A stretch of 64,000 nucleotides of DNA, from the NCBI RefSeq assembly GCF_036227205.1, contig NZ_CP109442.1, positions 992,001 through 1,056,000 on the forward strand, read 5' to 3'. The DNA is from Amycolatopsis sp. NBC_01480. GTDB taxonomy: Bacteria; Actinomycetota; Actinomycetes; Mycobacteriales; Pseudonocardiaceae. The notes under the pieces were generated by a model. The model ran no database searches and was not told the DNA's origin. It saw only the letters and a list, made by a program, of their open reading frames with translations. Shown here piece by piece: positions 16,540-23,677 of the stretch; the stretch's first letter is position 1, and the number at the start of each line of letters is the position of its first letter. The position numbers and the translations under genes were made by a program.

Positions 16540-16588
16540 CTTCGAGCCTCGAAGCATAACCCGACTCTAACAGCTTCAAGACTCGAAG
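16540..16588. promoter_or_regulatory. Pair of MarR operators in the SDR/MarR gap
   Basis: CTTCGAG-C-CTCGAAG (16540-16554) is a perfect 7+1+7 palindrome. CTTCAAG-A-CTCGAAG (16574-16588) is the same site with one mismatch. Centres are 34 bp apart. The second overlaps the -35 region of the MarR gene, whose -10 (TAGGCT, 16597-16602) lies 6 nt before the ATG; the first faces the SDR gene. Confidence 0.8.
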
Positions 16589-16608
16589 CAAATGACTAGG
16601 CTGCGGAC

Positions 16609-17046
16609 ATGGACGGTTCGGATCTGGAGCGCGTGGTGCGCGGCAACCACGAGATCTTCATGCTCACCAGCGACCGGATCGGGGCCCTGCTCGCCAAGCA
16701 CGGCCTCACCTACGCGACCGCGTCGGCGCTGTGGGCCATCGATCCGGCCAAACCGCCGGCGTCGATGAAGGCGATGGCCGAGCGGCTGTTCTGCAACGCG
16801 CCCAACCTGACTTTCCTGGCCGGCCAGCTCATCGCCCGCGGGCTCGTCGAGCGCACTGTGGACCCGGCCGACCGGCGCTCACGCGTGCTCGTCCTGACCG
16901 AGGACGGCGTCCGCGTACGCGCGGAAGTCATGCGCCACACCCTCGAGCTGACGCCGTTCGCGAACCTCGACAGCGACCAGCTGGCGACGCTGGCGCACCT
17001 GCTCGACGTAGCCCTCGGCGGCGCATCGGCCGAGGAGCCGAAATAA
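16609..17046 (+). CDS. MarR-family regulator
   Basis: A 145-residue winged-helix regulator. The DNA-binding region (MKAMAERLFCNAPNLTFLAG, then LVERTVDPADRRSRVLVLTEDG) is typical, including the DxRxR wing. A single Cys lies in the recognition helix (FCNAP), so a redox effect is possible but unproven. The start is leaderless (TAGGCT, 6 nt, ATG). It probably represses itself and the divergent SDR gene through the twin palindromes. Confidence 0.88.
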   Translation: MDGSDLERVVRGNHEIFMLTSDRIGALLAKHGLTYATASALWAIDPAKPPASMKAMAERLFCNAPNLTFLAGQLIARGLVERTVDPADRRSRVLVLTEDGVRVRAEVMRHTLELTPFANLDSDQLATLAHLLDVALGGASAEEPK

Positions 17047-17085
17047 ACCGCTAACACTCCGAAACCCGTCAGCGATACGGCGAAG

Positions 17086-17862
17086 GTGAAACTCAGCGCG
17101 AAGTACGCCGCCGTCGCCCTTCTCATCGCCGGACTGGCCACGGGGGCCGGGCTGGTGCCCTCGGCTCAGGCCGACACCGCACCCAAGCCCGCCTGGTGCG
17201 CGGACCACTCGAACGTCTCCATCATCGGCACCTCCGCGGACACCGGTTACGGCACCACGGGTTACCCCGCCGGCCGCGACCTGCCTTCGCCCACTCAGTA
17301 CGGCTGGACCACCAAGTTCACCAACGACCTGCACGCGCAGTGGGGCACCACAGTGGACAATCGAGCCCACAATGGCGCCATGGCCAGTGATTTCCTGCCC
17401 GGCGGCCGATGGAGCGACACCACCACCGCCACCGCGGACATGGTCCAGTCCCAGCCGGACCTCGTCGTGATCGACCTCGGCGGCAACGAGTACCTGATCC
17501 AGAAGGACCCGGCCCAGTTCGCCACCGACTTCGCGAAGGTGGTCGACAACGTGCGCGCCGCGCGTCCGGACGCGACCATCCTGCTGTCCATCTACGCCGA
17601 GCTCAAGTGGACGAAGACCCCGTCGTCCCCGCCCACCCAGACGCACACCTGGAACGAGTACGCCACCCAGATCTACAACACCGCCGTCGCCAAGGGGGTC
17701 GCGCTGGTGGACCTCCGCCAGTACATCCCGCCCGCCGCGTCCGCGACGCTGCCCAACCCCTCGCCGTGGCTGCCGGACAACTTCCACCTCAACGACGCCG
17801 GCAACCTCGCCGAGTACGGCGCCTACTGGGGCTGGGCTTCCTCCATCGCCTCGATCTGCTGA
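17086..17862 (+). CDS. Secreted SGNH/GDSL-type hydrolase
   Basis: A 258-residue secreted esterase-like protein. The signal peptide has core VALLIAGLATGAGLV and cleavage after AQA near residue 29. SGNH blocks are modified but visible: GTSADTGYG (block I; Ser in GTSAD), DNRAHNGAMASDF (block II/III area), DLGGNEY (GxND-like) and a final PDNFHLNDAGN with the catalytic His/Asp. Such proteins hydrolyse esters of carbohydrates or lipids. Start is GTG with modest ribosome binding (GGCGAAGG). Confidence 0.78.
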   Translation: MKLSAKYAAVALLIAGLATGAGLVPSAQADTAPKPAWCADHSNVSIIGTSADTGYGTTGYPAGRDLPSPTQYGWTTKFTNDLHAQWGTTVDNRAHNGAMASDFLPGGRWSDTTTATADMVQSQPDLVVIDLGGNEYLIQKDPAQFATDFAKVVDNVRAARPDATILLSIYAELKWTKTPSSPPTQTHTWNEYATQIYNTAVAKGVALVDLRQYIPPAASATLPNPSPWLPDNFHLNDAGNLAEYGAYWGWASSIASIC

Positions 17863-17883
17863 GGACTGTCCACTGGGGACACC

Positions 17884-18441
17884 TCAGCGTTCGTAGACAC
17901 CAGTCAGCCGGGCGCGGCCGAGCACGGGTGCGGTCAGCGCGGACAGGAACGTCCGAGGCCGGGCCGCCAGGACGGCATTGTCCACATCAGCCCCGAGCGC
18001 GAACAGCTGGAAGACGTAACGGTGCGGTCCATGGCCTTTGATCGGCGCGGGACCGTGGTAGCCGCGGCCGATGGTGGAACGGAGCGTCCGCACGCCGGCC
18101 GCGGGTTGCCGTCCGTTGAGGGCGCCGGGTTCGAGCGACCCGGCGGCCGGGTCGATCAGCGCGAGGCAGTGCACGGCGGGCTTGCTGAGCGGCACGTCGA
18201 TGTCCTCGACGACCAGGAGCAGCTGGGCGGTGCCGGCCGGCGGCGGCGTCCAGGCCAGCTGGGGCGACCGGTCGTCACCGCCGATGTTCTTGGCGCAGTT
18301 CTCCAGCGGCATGGACTCGCCGTCGCCGAAGTGCCTGCTCGTGAGGGCCAGGGATTCGGGGCCCTGCAACGGCGGCCGATGCCACGCCATGTGCGTTTCG
18401 CCGGCCTTGCGGTTCTTCAGGAGCTGTCCGAGCAGAGTCAT
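17884..18441 (-). CDS. YbhB/YbcL-type PEBP family protein
   Basis: A 185-residue protein of the phosphatidylethanolamine-binding/Raf-kinase-inhibitor-like family. Recognisable blocks are SRHFGDGESMP, NIGGDDRSPQLAWTPPPAGT, VVEDIDVP, YHGPAPIKGHGPHRYVFQLF and LTGVYER. The bacterial role is unclear; some bind small anions or lipids. Its ATG overlaps the stop of the isochorismatase gene (ATGA), so it is translationally coupled and the last gene of the leftward operon. Confidence 0.85.
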   Translation of the reverse strand: MTLLGQLLKNRKAGETHMAWHRPPLQGPESLALTSRHFGDGESMPLENCAKNIGGDDRSPQLAWTPPPAGTAQLLLVVEDIDVPLSKPAVHCLALIDPAAGSLEPGALNGRQPAAGVRTLRSTIGRGYHGPAPIKGHGPHRYVFQLFALGADVDNAVLAARPRTFLSALTAPVLGRARLTGVYER

Positions 18442-18992
18442 CGGGTTGCCTCGATTCGGCCGAGGATCTCGGCGGTGGTGGCGGTTTCGCCGAGCTTGGG
18501 GAAAACGCGCTCGACGCTGTGCCGGTGGGCTTCGGCGTCGGGATCGGTCATCGCGTCGGTGGCCAGGACGACGTGGTAACCGTGATCGGACGCCGAGCGT
18601 GCGGTCGACTCGACGCCCGAACTGGTCGAGATGCCGGTGAGTACGACCTGCGTGACGCCGAGGTCCCGCAGGAGGGTGTCGAGGCCGGTGTCGTGGAACG
18701 CGCTCCGCCGCCGTTTGGTGATCAGGTGATCGGACGGCTGGACGTCGAGTTCGTCGATGAGGTCGGCCCAGCCGGGCGCCATCGCGCCGCCGCGGGAAGG
18801 CCCGGGATCGGTGCGGCCCGGCGGGCGCCCGGTGACGTTCACCAGGACCACGGGCAGGCCGTGCCGCCGGAATTCGCCGGCCAGGCGGGTCGCCTGCTCG
18901 ACGGCGGCGGAGATCGGATCGTCGCCGACGATGCCCTTCTGCAGGTCGATCACGACCAGCGCGGGGCTGGGGTCGATGGTGGTCAGTGTCAT
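18438..18992 (-). CDS. Isochorismatase-family hydrolase lacking the catalytic cysteine
   Basis: A 184-residue isochorismatase-fold protein. The catalytic Asp (VVIDLQKG) and Lys (ITKRRRSAFHDTGLDTLL) are present. At the position of the nucleophilic Cys the motif reads TGISTSSGVESTAR, with Gly where amidase-type members have Cys; true isochorismatases such as EntB and PhzD also lack that Cys, so vinyl-ether hydrolysis or a non-amidase reaction is more plausible. Both ends overlap operon neighbours by ATGA. Confidence 0.82.
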   Translation of the reverse strand: MTLTTIDPSPALVVIDLQKGIVGDDPISAAVEQATRLAGEFRRHGLPVVLVNVTGRPPGRTDPGPSRGGAMAPGWADLIDELDVQPSDHLITKRRRSAFHDTGLDTLLRDLGVTQVVLTGISTSSGVESTARSASDHGYHVVLATDAMTDPDAEAHRHSVERVFPKLGETATTAEILGRIEATR

Positions 18993-20694
18993 GAGTGTTG
19001 TTTCTCCTGTGGCTGCTTGACAACCGATTTGGTGCCACGCAACGCCGAAGCGATCGCGGCGAGAAAGGCCAGGGCGGCCCCGAAAGCGAACACGATCACC
19101 AGTCCGGAGTGGAACGGGCCGGCGATCAGCGACGGGAAGAACTCGCGTCCGGTCAGGGTCTGCTGCTGTGCCGCGGTCAGGTGGGCCAGGGTGCCGCTGG
19201 GTTCGAGCAGGTGCTGGATCGGGTTCACGCCCAGCTGCGCGGCGAACAGCGACGAGACCGGCGGCAGGCTGCCGACCTGCGCGGCGACGCCGGCCGGAAC
19301 TCCTTGCTGGTGCAGCCCGCTGGCGAGAGCGTGCGGCAGGCTACTCGCCAGCCCAGCGATCATCAGCGAGAAGAACAGTCCGATCGAGACGGCGGTGCCG
19401 GAATTCTGGAAAGTAGCCCGCATTCCGGACGCGACCCCACGCGAGGCCGCGGGCACGCTGCCCATGATCGAGGACGAGTTGGGCGAGCCGAACATCCCGC
19501 TGGCGATCCCGTTGAGCGCGATCAGCACGGCGAAAACCCAGTAGCCGAAGTCGATCGGCAGGATCATCAGGCCGAGGAAGCTGGCGCCGAACAGCACCGC
19601 GCCGCTGGTGGCCAGGCCGCGCGAGCCCAGCCGGTCGGACAGGTAGCCGGAAACCGGGCCCGCGGCGAGGAATCCGGCGGTCAGCGGCAGCATGAAGATG
19701 CCGGCCCACAGCGGTGTGTCGCTGTAGTCGTAGCCGTGCAGCGGAAGCCAGATGCCCTGCAGCCAGATGATCAGCACGAACTGCATCCCGCCCCGGCCGA
19801 TCGAGACGGCCAGCCCGGCGAGGTTGCCGAAAGTGAAGGCCCGCAAGCGAAAGAGCGACAGCTGGATCATCGGCGCGGCCACGCGGTTCTCGATCGCGAC
19901 GAACGCCGCCAGGAGAATCAGCCCGCCGGCGATCAGGACTTCGACCAGCGGGTTGGTCCAGCCCATGGTGTGCCCCTGGTACGGCTGCAGGCCGAAGGTG
20001 ACCGCGATCAGGACCGCGCTGAGGCCGACCGCGAAGGTGAGGTTGCCCCACCAGTCGATCCGGCCGCCGCCGCGTTTCCCGGGATCACGCAGGGTGCGGT
20101 AGGCCCAGAGCGTGAAGAACACCCCGACCGGCACGTTCACCCAGAACACCGCCCGCCAGTCCCAGGCCGACAGCAGTCCCCGGCGACCAGGCCGATGAAC
20201 ATCCCGGCCAGGCCGGCGACCTGGTTGATGCCGAGCGCGAAACCGCGTTGCTCCTCGGGGAACGCGTCGGTCAGGATCGCGGCCGAGTTCGCGGTCAGCA
20301 TCGAGCCGCCGACCGCCTGCAGCACCCGCCAGCCGATCAGCCACATCGCCCCGTGGCCGCCGTCGAACGGGTCGAACGACAGCAGCACCGAGGCGACGGT
20401 GAACACGGCGAACCCGGCGTTGTAGATCCGGACCCGGCCGTACATGTCGCCCAGCCGGCCGACCGTGACCACCAGCACGGCCTGGACCAGCCGGTAGCCC
20501 ATGATCATCCACAGCAGGTACGCGATGTTGCCCGGCGCTAGCGGGTCGAGGTGCACGCCGCGGAAGATCGCCGGCAGCGCGATCAGTACGATCGAACCGT
20601 CCAATGAGGACATGAAGACCGCGGCGGTGGTGTTGGTCAGCGCCGTCCACTTGTACCGGTCGCCGGTCGCGCGCGGCCGGGCAGGATCCGTCAT
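18989..20694 (-). pseudogene. DHA2-type MFS drug exporter, interrupted by a one-base frameshift
   Basis: Together the two frames encode a 14-helix EmrB/QacA-type exporter. The N-terminal frame (start 20694) carries the DGSIV motif C-like helix and GRLGDMYGR motif A, then goes out of frame after GMFIGLVAG. The other frame resumes at once with GLLSAWDWRAVFWVNVPVGV and continues normally to EKQHS. Adding one base in the C4 run at 20178-20181 (G4 on the coding strand) restores a single reading frame. No other damage is visible, so a sequencing error, recent mutation or phase variation are all possible. It follows MarR by 19 bp and overlaps the isochorismatase start (ATGA). Confidence 0.8.
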
Positions 20695-20713
20695 CAGCTC
20701 GCTCCCCCACGGG

Positions 20714-21148
20714 TCAGATGTGCTGGGCCAGCCGCTCCAGCAACGGCGCGGCCGCCCCGAGCTGCTTCAGCTCCTTCGGGGTGAACGCCCCGCTCGACAG
20801 GACCCGGGCGACGAGTTCGGCCCGCGCGTTTCGCTTGTCCTTCAACGCCTGACGGCCCGCCTCGGTCACCGTCAGCACCACGCGCCGGCCGTCGTCCGGG
20901 TCCGGGCCGCGTTCGACCAGGCCCTGGGACCGCAGTGTGCTCAGCGTCGCCCCCATGGCCTGCGCGGTGATCTGCGCCTCCCGGGCCAGCGCCGAGGAGG
21001 TGGTGGGCCCCGACCGCTCGAGGCGGGACAACGCGTTCCGCTCGGGCATCGTGAGCCCACCCTCGACGGGCACTTGCCGCACCCTCCGGATCAGCGCGCT
21101 GACGCCCACCAGCAAGGCGGAGGCGACCGCGTCAACGTCATCACTCAT
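20714..21148 (-). CDS. MarR-family regulator of the exporter operon
   Basis: A 144-residue MarR protein with winged-helix core (TSSALAREAQITAQAMGATLSTL, then DPDDGRRVVLTVTEAG). It is the first gene of MarR-exporter-isochorismatase-PEBP. The start is leaderless: TAGCCT, six bases, ATG. The promoter is overlapped by a perfect 9-bp inverted repeat (21150-21181), so autorepression relieved by an exported compound is the likely circuit. Confidence 0.9.
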   Translation of the reverse strand: MSDDVDAVASALLVGVSALIRRVRQVPVEGGLTMPERNALSRLERSGPTTSSALAREAQITAQAMGATLSTLRSQGLVERGPDPDDGRRVVLTVTEAGRQALKDKRNARAELVARVLSSGAFTPKELKQLGAAAPLLERLAQHI

Positions 21149-21149
21149 G

Positions 21150-21181
21150 TACTAAGGCTAGCTGATAAACCTGCCTTAGTA
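21150..21181. promoter_or_regulatory. MarR operator and leaderless promoter
   Basis: TACTAAGGC (21150-21158) and GCCTTAGTA (21173-21181) form a perfect inverted repeat with a 14-bp spacer. The -10 TAGCCT (21160-21155 on the minus strand) overlaps one arm and lies 6 nt before the MarR ATG. The other arm covers the last codons of the upstream hydrolase gene. Confidence 0.8.
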
Positions 21182-22042
21182 AATTCCGGTGGCCAGCCCG
21201 TCGAAGATCTCGACCAGTTCGGGCCGGTCGAACGGGCCGACGTGCGGGGCCGCGACGCTGCGCACGTCGGTCGGATTGTCCGGAGTGAGGCGATCGGCCT
21301 CGGCGATGAAGCGATCCTGCAGTGCCGGCGGGATCAGCCGGTCGCGGGTGAAACGCACGTACGTCCGGGGAATCCGGCCCCAGGTGTGCGCTTCGCCGCG
21401 GGCTTCGGCCAAGGGGATGCTGACGGGCTCGTCCGGTTCGAGCAGGTTGAGCAGCCGGCCGACCGCCTCGTCGGAGAAGTCGCCGGCGAGGCACTGCTTG
21501 ATGCCCTCGATCACGGACGGGTCGGCCGAGCGCCAGTTGATCCGGGCCACGCCGAGGACCGCCGGATCGGCGACCATCGCCCGGATCACGTTGGGCAGCA
21601 GGCTTTCGCGGTTCTCCGGCGTTTCGAGGTAGGCGGTCATATTCGGCAGGTCGACGCAGCAGTAGGCCGCCAGGTACACGACCCGGTCGAGCAGCTCGGG
21701 AACGGCGTTGCCGACCCGGCTCACGGTGACGCCGCCCTGGCTGGCGCCGGCCAGGATCGCCGGCCCGTGACGGCGGGCGCGGCGCACCACGTCCACCACC
21801 CGCTCGACGTAGTCGTCGATGGTGAGCTTCGCCAGCGGCGACGGCTCGGTCGCCAGCCCCTCGACGTCCTGCGGGGCCTGGTACGAGCGCGGGAAGAACC
21901 CTTCGGTGCCGTGCCCGGGCAGGTCGACGGCCACACATCGGTGCCCTCGCAGGGTGAGCTCGGTGATCAGCCCCGAGCAGAAGTACGCCGAGGAATTGGT
22001 GCCGTGGACGAAAACCAGGGTCGGCGACGGGCTGGTGGTCAT
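21176..22042 (-). CDS. Alpha/beta hydrolase
   Basis: A 288-residue esterase-type alpha/beta hydrolase. HGTNSSAYF supplies the oxyanion region, AVDLPGHGTEGF the conserved loop, and S in AGASQGGV (about residue 106) the nucleophile; a C-terminal APHVGPFDRP holds the likely His. No export signal. The ATG is preferred because it overlaps the GNAT stop (ATGA), giving coupling to that gene; longer in-frame extensions run through GNAT codons. Substrate unknown. Confidence 0.83.
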   Translation of the reverse strand: MTTSPSPTLVFVHGTNSSAYFCSGLITELTLRGHRCVAVDLPGHGTEGFFPRSYQAPQDVEGLATEPSPLAKLTIDDYVERVVDVVRRARRHGPAILAGASQGGVTVSRVGNAVPELLDRVVYLAAYCCVDLPNMTAYLETPENRESLLPNVIRAMVADPAVLGVARINWRSADPSVIEGIKQCLAGDFSDEAVGRLLNLLEPDEPVSIPLAEARGEAHTWGRIPRTYVRFTRDRLIPPALQDRFIAEADRLTPDNPTDVRSVAAPHVGPFDRPELVEIFDGLATGIY

Positions 22043-22644
22043 CGGGATTCTCCTTGCTGTGAGTGGTGGTTCGGCCGGGTCATCGGCCACAGCGGCGGAC
22101 TGTCCGCCACCCGCACCGGCTCGCCGAGGTCGGTGAAGCCGTGACGCAGATAGAGGGCGCGGCTCCGGGGTGAACTCGCCTCCAGGTACACGGCGAGCCC
22201 GTCGGCGTCCGCGCGCGCCAGCCCGTGCCGCAGCAGCAACGAGCCGAGTCCGGCGCCCTGCCGTGCGTTCGCCACTCCCATGCACGAGAGATAGAGGTGC
22301 GGTTCGCGACGGGGATGCCGTTCGGCCAGCGCCTGTCCCAGGTTGGCCAGCCGCACACCGTTCTCGCCGAAAACCGGGTCGGGCGCGTCCTCTTCCAGGA
22401 CCTGGCCCGCGTCCAACGCCAGCCACACCGCCGCGCCCTCACCACGGCCGAACAGGTAGGCCTCGCCGCTGTCCAGCAGCTGCCCGTAGAAAAACGACTG
22501 GAGACGGCCGCGTTCCGCCGCGTCCGGGAAGAGCCAGGAGGCGACCGGATCGTTCATGAACGCCTCGGTGAGGACGCCCGAGACCGTCGGCCGGTCCTGC
22601 TCCTTCGCCTGCCGCACGAGTGCGTACGGTGTATCTTCGGTCAT
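22039..22644 (-). CDS. GNAT-family N-acetyltransferase
   Basis: A 201-residue acetyltransferase. The acetyl-CoA-binding motif A is visible as GVANARQGAGLGSLLLRHGL (about residues 125-144), followed by AVYLEASSPRSRALYLRHGF. The layout matches actinobacterial GNATs linked to small-molecule modification, but the substrate is open. The start is leaderless (TACGGT, 6 nt, ATG) and lies inside an inverted repeat, implying tight control. It heads the pair GNAT-hydrolase. Confidence 0.85.
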   Translation of the reverse strand: MTEDTPYALVRQAKEQDRPTVSGVLTEAFMNDPVASWLFPDAAERGRLQSFFYGQLLDSGEAYLFGRGEGAAVWLALDAGQVLEEDAPDPVFGENGVRLANLGQALAERHPRREPHLYLSCMGVANARQGAGLGSLLLRHGLARADADGLAVYLEASSPRSRALYLRHGFTDLGEPVRVADSPPLWPMTRPNHHSQQGESR

Positions 22645-22656
22645 GCGTACACCGTA
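22625..22656. promoter_or_regulatory. Operator straddling the GNAT start codon
   Basis: TACGGTGTA (22625-22633) and TACACCGTA (22648-22656) are a perfect 9-bp inverted repeat with a 14-bp spacer, the same geometry as 21150-21181. It covers the -10 hexamer and the ATG. The binding protein is not known; the nearby GntR-TetR hybrid is one candidate. Confidence 0.7.
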
Positions 22657-22706
22657 TCCAGACAATCCACCGATCGACCTGAAAACCGCTGGTGGAAGCA
22701 AGAAAG

Positions 22707-22738
22707 TGTACTATCGTCCGGGAAAGTGAACTAGTACA
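22707..22738. promoter_or_regulatory. Operator upstream of the GntR-TetR regulator gene
   Basis: TGTACTA (22707-22713) and TAGTACA (22732-22738) form a perfect inverted repeat. Within the same stretch AAAGTGTACTA and AAAGTGAACTA are near-identical direct repeats. The site ends 23 bp before the ATG, so it is a likely autoregulatory operator. Confidence 0.6.
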
Positions 22739-22761
22739 TTCAGCCGGATCGGAGAAGGCCC

Positions 22762-23673
22762 ATGCCTGCGGAACCGCCGTACCGGCGCATCGTCGAGGAG
22801 ATCCGCGGCCGCATCCGAACCGGCGAGTTACGGCCAGGCGAGCGGATCCCGTCGGTCCGGCAGCTCGCCCGGTCCTGGGGTGTCGCCGCCGCGACCGCGA
22901 CCAAGGCGATGGCGGCGTTGCGCGAAGACGGGCTGGTCGAGGCGAAGGTCGGTTCCGGCACGGTGGTCAGCGTCCAGCGCAAGCCGCCGGCCGCGCCGCC
23001 GCGGGCCGTCGGGGCCAAGCAGCCGCTGAGCCGGAAGCACGTTCTCCGCGCCGCCATGGCGATCGCCGACGTCGAAGGGCTTGACGCGGTGTCGATGCGG
23101 CGGCTGGCGGCCGAACTCGGCGCCGCGCCGATGTCGCTTTACCGGCATGTGGCGAACAAGGACGAACTCGTCACGCAGATGGCCGACGAGGCCTTCGGTG
23201 AAGCCGCGCTACCCGCGGAAGGGCCGGACGGGTGGCGGGCGAAGCTCGAGCTGATCGCGCGTCGGCAATGGGAACTGTGCCGTCGTCACCTCTGGCTGCC
23301 CAGGGCCGTTTCCTTCACCCGCCCGGTTCTCGCGCCGAACATGATGGCGCACACCGAATGGACCCTGCGCGCGCTTGACGGGCTCGGGCTGCCGATGGCC
23401 GTCCGGACCCGCGAAGCGCTCACGCTCCACGGCCTGGTGATCACCGTCGCGCTGGCCCTGGCGGCCGAGGTCGAATCGGAGCAGGAAACCGGCGTGACGC
23501 TCGACGGGTGGCGGCTGGCCCAGCGCCAGCGCACCGACCAGCTCCTCGAAAGCGGCCGCTTTCCCTTGCTGGCCGCCATTCCCCCGGACACCGCGTCCGA
23601 CCTCAATGGACTGTTCGAGTACGGACTCGCCTGCCATCTCGACGGTTTCGCCGCGCTCGTCGAGCGCCCGTAG
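22762..23673 (+). CDS. Hybrid regulator: GntR DNA-binding domain fused to TetR module
   Basis: A 303-residue fusion. Residues 1-72 form a GntR winged helix (PYRRIVEEIRGRIRTGELRP, then SVRQLARSWGVAAATATKAM and the wing DGLVEAKVGSGTVV). After a Pro/Ala-rich linker, residues 88-140 form a complete TetR helix-turn-helix (VSMRRLAAELGAAPMSLYRH, then VANKDELV), and the rest matches the TetR C-terminal ligand domain. Both DNA-binding modules look intact. This architecture is known in actinobacteria, where it usually controls a drug exporter or modifying enzyme. The divergent GNAT-hydrolase pair is the nearest candidate target. Confidence 0.87.
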   Translation: MPAEPPYRRIVEEIRGRIRTGELRPGERIPSVRQLARSWGVAAATATKAMAALREDGLVEAKVGSGTVVSVQRKPPAAPPRAVGAKQPLSRKHVLRAAMAIADVEGLDAVSMRRLAAELGAAPMSLYRHVANKDELVTQMADEAFGEAALPAEGPDGWRAKLELIARRQWELCRRHLWLPRAVSFTRPVLAPNMMAHTEWTLRALDGLGLPMAVRTREALTLHGLVITVALALAAEVESEQETGVTLDGWRLAQRQRTDQLLESGRFPLLAAIPPDTASDLNGLFEYGLACHLDGFAALVERP

Positions 23674-23677
23674 GCAG

